This document shows, piece after piece, positions 1 to 6,019 of a DNA stretch of 6,019 bases. The position numbers and the translations under genes were made by a program. A model generated the notes under the pieces. The model saw only the letters and a program-made list of their open reading frames with translations, did no database searches and was not told the origin of the DNA. How positions within the stretch are numbered: the stretch's first letter is position 1; each line of letters begins with the position of its first letter. This DNA is from an uncultured Rhodospirillales bacterium (GTDB lineage Bacteria > Pseudomonadota > Alphaproteobacteria > Acetobacterales > Acetobacteraceae): positions 1 through 6,019 of the forward strand of contig CAIMVB010000246.1 of NCBI GenBank assembly GCA_903844785.1, read 5' to 3'.

Positions 1-240
1 AATCTGGAAAGCGGTGCCTCGCGAAGCCGCCACAGCATGCAGCCATTCCAGCATCAACCGCGGCGCGGAAATCACCGGGCGGCGCAGGAATACCGCATAG
101 GTCACCTTGGCATCACCAAAGCGGTGCACTACGGCCTTGGTGCGGTTGAAATAGCTATCGGCGCGGGCGGAAATCACCCGATCCGCGACATCCTCCGCCG
201 CCGAGGGGTTGGCTTCCCCCCGGCTGCCCAACACGTTCAC
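1..240 (-). CDS. N-terminal fragment of a protein possibly related to nicotinate phosphoribosyltransferase; continues past the left edge
   Basis: An open frame runs from a GTG at 240-238 to the window edge, giving 80 residues without a stop. The GTG shares bases with the TGA stop of the upstream DAHP synthase gene (GTGA), so translational coupling is likely. A second in-frame GTG at 234-232 is an alternative start; I see no ATG or strong Shine-Dalgarno sequence. Residues 1-20 look like a loose leader. From about residue 28 the sequence looks like a real conserved protein: [10 protein letters not shown] (28-37), then [17 protein letters not shown] (46-62) and a leucine/tryptophan-rich helix. 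An aspartate-tyrosine-phenylalanine start followed by a VFLRRP strand recalls the N-terminal domain of nicotinate phosphoribosyltransferases, which make nicotinate mononucleotide in NAD salvage. That assignment is from memory and tentative. The catalytic part lies outside the window. That the gene is real is more certain than its product. Confidence 0.6.
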   Translation of the reverse strand, partial: MNVLGSRGEANPSAAEDVADRVISARADSYFNRTKAVVHRFGDAKVTYAVFLRRPVISAPRLMLEWLHAVAASRGTAFQI

Positions 241-1616
241 TGCGCTGCCTGAGCCGGTGCCGTAAGGCCGGCTACGCGCCGCGCCTTCAATTCCTCGGCG
301 ATCAGGAAGGCGAGTTCCAGCGATTGTTCGGCATTGAGCCGCGGATCGCAGGAAGTGGCGTAATTGGCGGCAAGATCGGTTTCAGAAAGCTTATGGGCAC
401 CGCCCAGGCATTCCGTGACATTGCTGCCAGTCATTTCCACATGAACGCCGCCGGCGAAGCTACTCTCAGCCTCATGCACGTCAAAAAAGCCGCGCACTTC
501 AGAAATAATGGAATCAAAGGGCCGGGTCTTATAGCCGGCGACGGTGGTGGTATTGCCATGCATGGGATCGCAGAGCCAAACCACATTGCGCCCGGCACGC
601 GTAACGGCACGGACCAGCGGTGCCAGCTTCGCTTCCACCTTATCGGCACCCATACGGGAAATCAGCGTGAGCCGTCCCTTTTCATTGGACGGGTTCAGGA
701 TTTCCGTGAGGCGCACCAATTCATCGGCATCCATGCTTGGGCCGACTTTCATGCCGATGGGGTTTTTCACACCCCTCAGGAATTCCACATGGGCGCCTTC
801 CGGCTGGCGTGTGCGATCGCCAATCCACAGGAAATGCGCCGAACAGGCATACCAATCGCCGGAGGTGGAATCGACCCGCGTCATCGCCTGTTCATAAGGC
901 AGCAACAGGCTTTCGTGGCTGGTGTAGAAATCCGTCTCCCGCACTTGTGGCAGGTCTGACATGCCGCAGGCCTGCATGAAGGACAGCGTCTGATCAATGC
1001 GGGTCGCGAGGTCCGCGTAACGATCCGCAAGCGGGCTTCTTTCGACAAAACCTAGATTCCAGCGATGCACCTCATGCAAATCGGCATAGCCGCCGGTGGC
1101 GAAGGCGCGCAGCAGATTCAGCGTGCCGGCCGATTGCATATAGGCGAATTCCATCCGTGCGGGATCTGGGATCCGCGATGCCGAATCAAAATCCGGGCCA
1201 TTGATGATATCACCGCGATATGATGGCAGCGTGACGCCATCACGGGTTTCGCTATCGGAAGACCGTGGCTTGGCGAATTGCCCGGCCATGCGGCCAAGCT
1301 TCACCACGGGCAGCGCACCGCCAAAGGTCAGCACCACGGCCATTTGCAGCAGCACACGGAAAGTGTCGCGGATAACATTCGCGGTGAAGTCACCAAAGCT
1401 TTCCGCGCAATCGCCGCCTTGCAGGACAAAGGCCTGGCCATCACCGGCGCGCGCCAGCCCGGCTTTCAGGCGCCGCGCCTCACCCGCAAAAACCAAGGGG
1501 GGAAATCGCGCGATCTTGCCTTCCATCGCGGCCAAAGCCGCCTGGTCGGGATATTCCGGCACTTGCCTGATTGGCATATTACGCCATGAATCCGGGCTCC
1601 AGCCCCGCGCAGTCAT
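237..1616 (-). CDS. aroG: Class II 3-deoxy-D-arabino-heptulosonate 7-phosphate (DAHP) synthase
   Basis: The 459-residue enzyme condenses phosphoenolpyruvate with erythrose 4-phosphate, the first step of the shikimate pathway to aromatic amino acids, in the cytoplasm. Class II motifs are complete and in order: QGGDCAE (66-72), GQFAKPRS (112-119), SYRGD (132-136), GDRTRQ (266-271), NPIGMKVGP (285-293), CDPMHGNT (349-356), HVEMTG (392-397) and SCDPRLN (422-428). The expected metal ligands are C70, H353, E394 and D424. PEP and phosphate contacts R109, K116, R268, K290 and R321 are also present. All sit 16-17 residues before the numbers I remember for the Mycobacterium tuberculosis enzyme, so the core is intact and the N-terminus is shorter. 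I chose the ATG at 1616 because TGAGGAG lies 10 bases upstream. The frame stays open upstream to 2717, but that part is antisense to the serine hydrolase gene and does not look like protein. The symbol aroG is used loosely; some annotations use aroF or aroH. Confidence 0.95.
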   Translation of the reverse strand: MTARGWSPDSWRNMPIRQVPEYPDQAALAAMEGKIARFPPLVFAGEARRLKAGLARAGDGQAFVLQGGDCAESFGDFTANVIRDTFRVLLQMAVVLTFGGALPVVKLGRMAGQFAKPRSSDSETRDGVTLPSYRGDIINGPDFDSASRIPDPARMEFAYMQSAGTLNLLRAFATGGYADLHEVHRWNLGFVERSPLADRYADLATRIDQTLSFMQACGMSDLPQVRETDFYTSHESLLLPYEQAMTRVDSTSGDWYACSAHFLWIGDRTRQPEGAHVEFLRGVKNPIGMKVGPSMDADELVRLTEILNPSNEKGRLTLISRMGADKVEAKLAPLVRAVTRAGRNVVWLCDPMHGNTTTVAGYKTRPFDSIISEVRGFFDVHEAESSFAGGVHVEMTGSNVTECLGGAHKLSETDLAANYATSCDPRLNAEQSLELAFLIAEELKARRVAGLTAPAQAAQ

Positions 1617-1721
1617 TTCCGCCTGTCTCCTCATTGCAGGAACGGGCACAATAACCACGGTGCCGCGCTGAGGGGAAGAGCAGCGGGGCGACGGCCTTAG
1701 GGCAGAGAAGGATTTCACGGC
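1617..1721. promoter_or_regulatory. Divergent intergenic region between DAHP synthase and serine hydrolase genes
   Basis: These 105 bases separate two divergent start codons and must hold the promoters of both genes unless these lie inside coding sequence. I find no convincing -35/-10 pair on either strand. An interrupted inverted repeat, GGCAC (1645-1649), 10 bases, GTGCC (1660-1664), is the only symmetric element I see. It could be an operator or chance. The plus-strand ribosome binding site AAGGA (1708-1712) lies 9 bases before the ATG at 1722. Confidence 0.45.
1627..1633 (-). promoter_or_regulatory. Ribosome binding site that fixes the DAHP synthase start
   Basis: On the minus strand the sequence is TGAGGAG, followed by 10 bases and then the ATG at 1616. 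An in-frame ATG at 1634 overlaps this site by one base and has no comparable site of its own, so 1616 is preferred although the reading frame extends much further upstream. Confidence 0.7.
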
Positions 1722-2885
1722 ATGGACAGGCAGCAAAACATCGCGATCCGGATGCAACGGGCAGTCCAGGCTGGGGAAATCCCGGGCATGGTGCTGGCGC
1801 TGGGCGACCGGCATGGCAGCAAATGGGAAGCGGGCTTTGGCAACCGCGCCCTGGGCGGTGCTGACGCCATGGCACCGGATAGCGTCTTTTGGATTGCCTC
1901 CATGACCAAGGCCATTACCGGCACGGCGGTGATGATGCTGGTGGAAGCGGGCAAGCTTTCCCTGGATACGCCAGCCACCGCCTTGGTGCCGGAAATCAGC
2001 GCGCTTGGTGTGCTGGAAGGCTTTGACGAGGCTGGCCAGCCCAAGCTTCGCCCGGCCAAGCGGCCGATCACGCTCAGGCATTTGCTGACGCATACATCCG
2101 GCTATGCCTATGACATGTGGAGTGCGGAAATCGCGCGCTTCCGCAAAGTGACTGGCACGCCGGCGGTTGGCACATGCCGCAATGCCGCGCTGGCTTTGCC
2201 CCTGCTGTTTGATCCAGGCGAGGATTGGACCTACGGCATTGGTATAGATTGGGCCGGCAAAATGATTGAAGCCGCCACGGGCGAAAAGCTGGGCGCGCAT
2301 TTGCAGCGCGTGATTTTTGAACCACTCGGCATGGTGGATACTTCCTTCAAGCTGCGCCCCGATCAAAGGGCGCGGCTTGTTGCCATGCATGGGCGCGGCG
2401 CTGATGGCGCGCTTTCCGTCATACCCTTCGAAGTGCCACAGGAGCCTGAGTTCGAGACCGGTGGCGGCGGGCTTTACGGCACGGCGCGGGATTACCTGAC
2501 CTTCGCGCGCATGATCCTGAATGGCGGGCGGCATGGCGATATCCGCCTGCTGAAGCCGGAAACCGTGGCGGAGATGGCGCGCGACCAGATCGCGCCGCTT
2601 TCCGTGCGCCCAATGATTGCTGCCGTGCCGACAGCAACGCGGGATGCGGATTTCTTCCCCGGCATGGCGAATGGCTGGGGGCTGACCTTTTTGGTCAATC
2701 GCAAGCCATCGCCGCAAGGCCGTTCAGCGGGGGGCCTCGCCTGGGCCGGGCTTGGCAATACCTTCTATTGGATTGACCATGGCCGCGGCACGGCAGGGAT
2801 TTTTTTGAGCCAAATCCTGCCGTTTTTTGACCCGCACGCCATTGCACTGTTCCGCGATTTCGAAAGCCTCGTGAATGGCGTTTGA
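1722..2885 (+). CDS. Serine hydrolase of the beta-lactamase / EstB esterase family
   Basis: This 387-residue protein has the class C beta-lactamase/penicillin-binding fold family signature (Pfam Beta-lactamase). The catalytic SxxK is S60-M-T-K63. The second catalytic element is the tyrosine of WTYGIG (Y171), in the place of the usual YxN. LTHTSGY (122-128) and [12 protein letters not shown] (247-258) are typical family motifs. The third element is WAGLGN (341-346) instead of KTG, which resembles the esterase EstB branch rather than true beta-lactamases. There is no signal peptide, so a cytoplasmic esterase or amide hydrolase is more likely than an antibiotic-resistance enzyme; the substrate cannot be told. 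The ATG at 1722 has AAGGA 9 bases upstream, and [10 protein letters not shown] (20-29) is the expected N-terminal strand. The gene is transcribed alone, divergent from the DAHP synthase gene and convergent with adhC. A terminator-like hairpin lies inside codons 357-369. Confidence 0.88.
   Translation: MDRQQNIAIRMQRAVQAGEIPGMVLALGDRHGSKWEAGFGNRALGGADAMAPDSVFWIASMTKAITGTAVMMLVEAGKLSLDTPATALVPEISALGVLEGFDEAGQPKLRPAKRPITLRHLLTHTSGYAYDMWSAEIARFRKVTGTPAVGTCRNAALALPLLFDPGEDWTYGIGIDWAGKMIEAATGEKLGAHLQRVIFEPLGMVDTSFKLRPDQRARLVAMHGRGADGALSVIPFEVPQEPEFETGGGGLYGTARDYLTFARMILNGGRHGDIRLLKPETVAEMARDQIAPLSVRPMIAAVPTATRDADFFPGMANGWGLTFLVNRKPSPQGRSAGGLAWAGLGNTFYWIDHGRGTAGIFLSQILPFFDPHAIALFRDFESLVNGV
2790..2828 (+). 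terminator. Intrinsic-terminator-like hairpin inside the 3' end of the serine hydrolase gene
   Basis: On the plus strand, ACGGCAGG (2790-2797), a bulged G (2798) and ATTT (2799-2802) can pair with AAAT (2812-2815) and CCTGCCGT (2816-2823). The loop is 9 bases (2803-2811). A run of six T (2823-2828) follows at once. This is the shape of a Rho-independent terminator reading in the direction of the serine hydrolase gene. It ends 54 bases before that gene's stop codon, and only 9 bases separate that stop from the convergent adhC stop. The mirrored orientation has no T-run after the stem. The same bases encode [13 protein letters not shown], which fits the protein family, so the structure may be a coding coincidence or a dual-use site. 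Folding energy was not computed. Confidence 0.5.
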
Positions 2886-2894
2886 CACGGTTGC

Positions 2895-4019
2895 CTAAAA
2901 CACCACCACCGATCGGATCGACTTGCCTTGATGCATCAAATCGAAGGCGTCGTTGATTTTCTCAAGCGGCATGGTGTGGGTGATCAGATCGTCAATATTG
3001 ATCTTACCTTCCATGTACCAATCAACAATCTTCGGCACATCGGTGCGCCCGCGCGCGCCGCCAAAAGCGGAACCTTTCCAGACGCGGCCGGTGACCAATT
3101 GGAAGGGCCGCGTAGCGATTTCAGCGCCTGAGGGGGCGACGCCGATGATGATACTCTCCCCCCAGCCGCGATGGCAGCATTCCAGCGCTTGGCGCATCAC
3201 CGCGACATTGCCGGTGCAATCAAAGGAGAAATCGGCGCCACCTCCCGTGAGGTCCGTGATGGCCTGCACCACCTTATCGGTGCCGATCTCATTCGGGTTG
3301 ATGAAATGCGTCATGCCGAATTTACGCGCCATGGCTTGCTTGGCGGGGTTGATGTCAACGCCGATGATCTTATCGGCGCCCACCATACGCGCGCCTTGGA
3401 TGACATTCAGCCCAATGCCGCCCAGGCCGAATACCGCGACATTGGCGCCGGGCCAGACCTTGGCGGTATAGATCACGGCACCAATGCCGGTGGTGACTCC
3501 GCAGCCAATATAACAAATCTTATCAAAGGGCGCGTCTTCCCGCACCTTCGCCACGGCGATTTCCGGCAGCACAGTGAAATTCGAAAAAGTGCTGCACCCC
3601 ATGTAATGGAACACCGGCTTGCCGGGCGCCGCACCTTCACAACTGAAGCGGCTGGTGCCATCGGGCATCACGCCCTTGCCCTGGGTGCCGCGGATGGAGG
3701 TGCACAGATTGCTCCGCTGGCTCAGGCAGGTTTTGCAGGCGCGGCATTCCGGCGTGTAGAGCGGGATGACATGATCGCCCGGCTTCACACTGGTCACACC
3801 TGCGCCGATTTCACGCACAATGCCCGCCCCTTCATGGCCGAGGATGGCGGGGAAAAGCCCCTCAGAATCCAGCCCATCCAAGGTATAGGCATCCGTGTGG
3901 CAGACCCCTGTCGCCATGATTTCGACCAGAACTTCCCCAGGCTTGGGGCCGGCCAAATCCACCGTTTCGATGGTAAGGGGTTTTTTGGCTTCCCAAGCCA
4001 CTGCAGCGCGCGTCTTCAT
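2895..4019 (-). CDS. adhC: S-(hydroxymethyl)glutathione dehydrogenase / class III alcohol dehydrogenase
   Basis: The 374-residue enzyme oxidises S-hydroxymethylglutathione, formed from formaldehyde and glutathione, to S-formylglutathione with NAD+. It can also reduce S-nitrosoglutathione. It is a cytoplasmic zinc enzyme. Catalytic zinc ligands are C40, H62 (in GHEGAG) and C173; structural zinc ligands are C92, C95, C98 and C106. [13 protein letters not shown] (113-125) is characteristic of class III enzymes, as is R110, which matches the arginine that binds the glutathione carboxylate. The NAD fold shows GLGGIG (198-203) and D222, which favours NAD over NADP. Length is typical and the frame intact. 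The ATG at 4019 has AAAGGG (4027-4032) 7 bases upstream. The gene lies 79 bases after the transporter on the same strand. No S-formylglutathione hydrolase (fghA/frmB) is seen beside it. Other names are frmA, flhA and gfaA. Confidence 0.95.
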   Translation of the reverse strand: MKTRAAVAWEAKKPLTIETVDLAGPKPGEVLVEIMATGVCHTDAYTLDGLDSEGLFPAILGHEGAGIVREIGAGVTSVKPGDHVIPLYTPECRACKTCLSQRSNLCTSIRGTQGKGVMPDGTSRFSCEGAAPGKPVFHYMGCSTFSNFTVLPEIAVAKVREDAPFDKICYIGCGVTTGIGAVIYTAKVWPGANVAVFGLGGIGLNVIQGARMVGADKIIGVDINPAKQAMARKFGMTHFINPNEIGTDKVVQAITDLTGGGADFSFDCTGNVAVMRQALECCHRGWGESIIIGVAPSGAEIATRPFQLVTGRVWKGSAFGGARGRTDVPKIVDWYMEGKINIDDLITHTMPLEKINDAFDLMHQGKSIRSVVVF

Positions 4020-4036
4020 TCCCTGACCCTTTCAGG

Positions 4037-4079
4037 ATTTTAATTTTTTAATATTGCCCGGCCAATGGGCCGTCGTGAA
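4037..4079 (-). promoter_or_regulatory. AT-rich candidate promoter region of adhC
   Basis: The minus strand just before adhC contains an AT-rich block that stands out against the GC-rich surroundings. Two weak sigma-70-like pairs can be drawn. TTCACG (4074-4079), 18 bases, AATATT (4050-4055) would start transcription about 24 bases before the ATG. TTGGCC (4060-4065), 17 bases, TAAAAT (4037-4042) matches the consensus better, but would start inside the ribosome binding site. adhC could also be read through from the transporter gene. I see no terminator on the minus strand in this gap. Confidence 0.3.
4059..4072. repeat. Short inverted repeat upstream of adhC
   Basis: CGGCC (4059-4063) and GGCCG (4068-4072) are exact inverted copies around a 4-base loop. 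On the minus strand no T-run follows, so this is not a standard terminator for the transporter gene. It overlaps one copy of the CCAATGGGC direct repeat and could be a protein binding site or chance in GC-rich DNA. Confidence 0.35.
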
Positions 4080-4095
4080 GCCATGACCAATGGGC
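4062..4095. repeat. Direct repeat CCAATGGGC, two copies, upstream of adhC
   Basis: CCAATGGGC occurs at 4062-4070 and again at 4087-4095, 25 bases apart from start to start, both in the same orientation and both within the transporter-adhC gap. The right copy ends 3 bases before the transporter stop codon. Two exact 9-base copies in a gap of 79 bases suggest a regulator binding site, but chance is possible. Confidence 0.4.
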
Positions 4096-4098
4096 GCT

Positions 4099-5337
4099 TC
4101 AGCCCGCCACCGCACCGGCCGCACGCCCTGAAGGCTTATCGCGCTCCGCCGGCAGCAAGAGCGCGGCCAGCACCATGGTCGCGGCCAAAAGCGTCAAAAT
4201 GCTGAATAGAAAGGCCGCACCGCTCGCCCCTTCCCCATAAGCGTAAGACACCAGATTAATTCCAAGCGGCGCAGCGGCAAAGCCAATGGCAAATTTCAGC
4301 CCGAAGGCCAGGCCGCGCCGCCGCCCCGATGAATAACGGGCGAGCAGCAAATTTTCGACCGGGGCCGTCATATCGAAGGTGAGACCAATCAGCATGGCCA
4401 CCAGCAGCATCGCAGGCCCATCGAACACTGCCGCCACCGCGAAGGGCAGCAGCTTCAGAACGAAGGTGCCGACATAAAGCCATTTGAACGGCAGCCGATC
4501 AGCCAAACGGCCGCCAACCACCTGCCCGATGCTGCCAGACAGCATGATGGCCCCCACCACCAAGCCCAGGCTGCCGGCTTCACTGGCATCCAAGGCCAAA
4601 GAGTCGCTCAGCCATTTCGGCAGCGCCGTGGTATAAGCCGCATAGGCAATGGCACCGAGCGTGAAAGTGACTGTCAGCACCGCCAGAACCGCGAAGGGGG
4701 CACGCATTTCGGATGCGCCACCGGCTTTATCGCCCACCTTGGCGCCACCAGGCGCAGCGCCAATATCAATTTTGCCCAGGAAAATAGTGGCCATCAGCAA
4801 AAGCCCGGCCAAAACCGTCACAGCCCCTGGCAGGATCATCGCCAAACGCCAGCCGCCAAGCTCGGTCAGCCCGCCCGCAATCACAGCGGCCAATGCCACG
4901 CCGATGCTGCCGGCAATGCCCAAGACCCCCATGATACGCCCACGCCGGTCAGCAGGGGCCGTCATGGAAACCCAGGCCATGCCCACGGGGTGATAGATGG
5001 CGCCAAAAATACCCAAAGCGGCCAAGGCCATGGCCATGCCCGATGCATCGGCCACCAAACCCGCCCCCATGGCGGATGCCCCAAGGCCCAGAAAAAACAC
5101 CGCCATCATGCGCGCTTGGCTAAAGCGATCCGCAAGCCAGCCCGCCAGCGGCGCGCCAAGCCCAATCATCGCCGCGCCCAGCGTCCAAAGCGCGATAATC
5201 TCCGCATAGGGTTTTTCCCAAACCCGCTCCAGCACAATGGCGAGGGTCAGAAATAGCCCAGTCAGCACATGATGCAGAAAATGTCCCAGCGAGGCGAAGA
5301 TAACCACCAGACGTGCCTGAGGGCTGAGCGCACCCAT
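4099..5337 (-). CDS. Major facilitator superfamily (MFS) transporter, Fsr-like
   Basis: The 412-residue protein is a predicted inner-membrane secondary transporter with about 12 hydrophobic helices in two halves, joined by a glycine/alanine/lysine-rich loop (about 188-212). The MFS motif A is G-APLAGWLADRF (61-72), with a second copy GGRLADR (275-281) in the other half. The N-terminal GHFLHH (18-23) and IYHPVG (114-119) recall the fosmidomycin-resistance (Fsr) branch of drug exporters. The substrate cannot be told from sequence. The ATG at 5337 is preferred: it comes one base after the gor stop codon (TAG-G-ATG), and the protein then begins at the correct place before helix 1. The frame is open upstream to 5421, but that part overlaps gor and is not hydrophobic. 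No good ribosome binding site is visible, so coupling to gor translation is likely. The gene is in one direction with gor and adhC. Confidence 0.88.
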   Translation of the reverse strand: MGALSPQARLVVIFASLGHFLHHVLTGLFLTLAIVLERVWEKPYAEIIALWTLGAAMIGLGAPLAGWLADRFSQARMMAVFFLGLGASAMGAGLVADASGMAMALAALGIFGAIYHPVGMAWVSMTAPADRRGRIMGVLGIAGSIGVALAAVIAGGLTELGGWRLAMILPGAVTVLAGLLLMATIFLGKIDIGAAPGGAKVGDKAGGASEMRAPFAVLAVLTVTFTLGAIAYAAYTTALPKWLSDSLALDASEAGSLGLVVGAIMLSGSIGQVVGGRLADRLPFKWLYVGTFVLKLLPFAVAAVFDGPAMLLVAMLIGLTFDMTAPVENLLLARYSSGRRRGLAFGLKFAIGFAAAPLGINLVSYAYGEGASGAAFLFSILTLLAATMVLAALLLPAERDKPSGRAAGAVAG

Positions 5338-5338
5338 C

Positions 5339-6019
5339 CTATGCGCCCACGACGCGGGTGCGGGTGCGCAGCGTGACGAATTCCTCCGCCGCCGTTGGAT
5401 GAACACCAATGGTGCGATCAAAATCCTGCTTGGTCGCGCCCATCACCACGGCAATGCCGATACCCTGCATCATCTCCCCGGCGTCTTCGCCGATCATATG
5501 CGCGCCGAGGATTTTTTGCGTGCGCTGACAGACAACAAGCTTCATGAGCGTCTTGCGGCCTTCGCGCTTGCTGATGGTGTGGCGCATGGGGGTGAAGCGC
5601 GTGACATAGATATCGGCCGGGCCGCGCTTGGCGGCTTCTTCTTCTGTGATGCCCACAGTTCCGATGGGTGGGTTCATAAACACTGCCGTTGGCACATTCT
5701 CATAACTCACGCGGCGCGGGTTATTGCCATAAAGCGTATCCGCCAGCGCATGGCCCACAGCAGTGGCCATAGGTGTCAAATTCACCCGGTCCAGCACATC
5801 GCCAATGGCGAAGATGTGGGGCTGGCTGGTGGCATGATCTTCATTCACCACAATGGCGCCGGCGGCATTCACCGCGACGCCAGCCTTTTCTAGACCGAGG
5901 CCCTTGGTGGCGGGCGCGCGGCCCGTGCAGAAGAACACCGCATCAAATTCCGCTGCACTGCCATCGGAAAGATGCAGTAGCCGCGCCGCCCCTTGCGCTT
6001 CGATGCGCGTGGGGCTGAC
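5339..6019 (-). CDS. gor: Glutathione-disulfide reductase, C-terminal half; continues past the right edge
   Basis: The last 226 residues of a flavoprotein that reduces glutathione disulfide with NADPH in the cytoplasm are visible, about half of the usual length. FDAVFFCTGRAP (25-36 of the visible part) is the end of the NADPH domain. HIFAIGDV (68-75) is the FAD-binding motif with D74. TAVFMNPPIGTVG begins the dimerisation domain. HPTAAEEFVTLR, starting at visible residue 207, carries the His-Glu pair that acts as proton donor in this family and is typical of glutathione reductase rather than dihydrolipoamide dehydrogenase or mercuric reductase. The redox-active cysteine pair and the true start lie outside the window. 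The frame is open to the edge; a GTG at 5938 is internal and not a start. The stop is one base before the transporter ATG. A neighbouring glutathione-dependent formaldehyde dehydrogenase fits a shared glutathione theme. Confidence 0.92.
   Translation of the reverse strand, partial: VSPTRIEAQGAARLLHLSDGSAAEFDAVFFCTGRAPATKGLGLEKAGVAVNAAGAIVVNEDHATSQPHIFAIGDVLDRVNLTPMATAVGHALADTLYGNNPRRVSYENVPTAVFMNPPIGTVGITEEEAAKRGPADIYVTRFTPMRHTISKREGRKTLMKLVVCQRTQKILGAHMIGEDAGEMMQGIGIAVVMGATKQDFDRTIGVHPTAAEEFVTLRTRTRVVGA

Noticed and set aside
37..252. Plus-strand open frame of 71 codons at the left edge
   Set aside because: The minus strand in the same place reads as a more protein-like sequence coupled to aroG by a GTGA overlap.
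324..959. Plus-strand open frame of 211 codons opposite the DAHP synthase gene
   Set aside because: No protein motif is seen and the opposite strand has every catalytic residue of a class II DAHP synthase.
1617..2717. The DAHP synthase reading frame stays open for 367 more codons upstream, suggesting a fused N-terminal domain of an 826-residue protein
   Set aside because: The extension lies antisense to the whole core of the serine hydrolase gene, is rich in Arg, His, Gln and Pro with no recognisable motif, and a strong ribosome binding site sits just before 1616. Long open antisense frames are common in GC-rich genomes.
2800..2828. T7 (2800-2806) and T6 (2823-2828) runs as phase-variation slippage sites
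   Set aside because: The runs are short, the frame is intact, and the gene is not a surface or restriction gene for which switching would be expected. The terminator-like reading explains the T6 run better.
1722..2885. The serine hydrolase as the missing S-formylglutathione hydrolase partner of adhC
   Set aside because: S-formylglutathione hydrolases are alpha/beta hydrolases with a GxSxG nucleophile. This protein has the SxxK nucleophile of the beta-lactamase fold, and it is convergent with adhC, not in its operon.
1722..2885. A beta-lactamase conferring antibiotic resistance
   Set aside because: It has no signal peptide, lacks the YxN and KTG forms of class C enzymes and instead shows EstB-like elements, so resistance is not supported.
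3171..4043. Plus-strand open frame of 290 codons opposite adhC
   Set aside because: It is a shadow of adhC: His/Ala/Gly/Arg-rich, no family motif, while the minus strand encodes a complete zinc alcohol dehydrogenase with all ligands.

Overview
This looks like ordinary chromosomal DNA from a GC-rich proteobacterium, most likely an alphaproteobacterium. I lean towards the Acetobacteraceae/Rhodospirillales, but only from the general look of the proteins. Genes are tightly packed, gaps are short, and several genes touch or overlap. I see no mobile elements, tRNA or rRNA genes, CRISPR arrays or phage genes.

Layout from left to right. (1) 1-240, minus strand: the first 80 residues of a gene that runs off the left edge, possibly a nicotinate phosphoribosyltransferase. 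Its GTG start overlaps the stop codon of the next gene. (2) 237-1616, minus: a complete class II (plant/mycobacterial type) DAHP synthase, the first enzyme of the shikimate pathway. (3) 1617-1721: a 105-base divergent intergenic region. (4) 1722-2885, plus: a serine hydrolase of the beta-lactamase/EstB family. It has a strong intrinsic-terminator-like hairpin inside the 3' end of its own coding sequence. (5) 2895-4019, minus: glutathione-dependent formaldehyde dehydrogenase (class III alcohol dehydrogenase), convergent with gene 4 across only 9 bases. (6) 4020-4098: an AT-rich upstream region with a direct repeat and an inverted repeat. (7) 4099-5337, minus: a 12-helix MFS transporter with some likeness to fosmidomycin-resistance (Fsr) proteins. 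(8) 5339-6019, minus: the C-terminal half of glutathione reductase, running off the right edge.

The genes fall into two groups. The right-hand minus-strand group (gor, MFS transporter, adhC) has a glutathione theme: glutathione reductase keeps glutathione reduced, and AdhC oxidises the formaldehyde-glutathione adduct. The gor and transporter reading frames are one base apart and are probably translationally coupled. The left-hand minus-strand group joins the shikimate entry enzyme to a probable NAD-salvage or related gene through a GTGA overlap. The serine hydrolase is transcribed alone between the two groups.

I found no convincing new system. The observation most worth a second look is the intrinsic-terminator-like structure at 2790-2828, which would end transcripts before the stop codon of the gene containing it.
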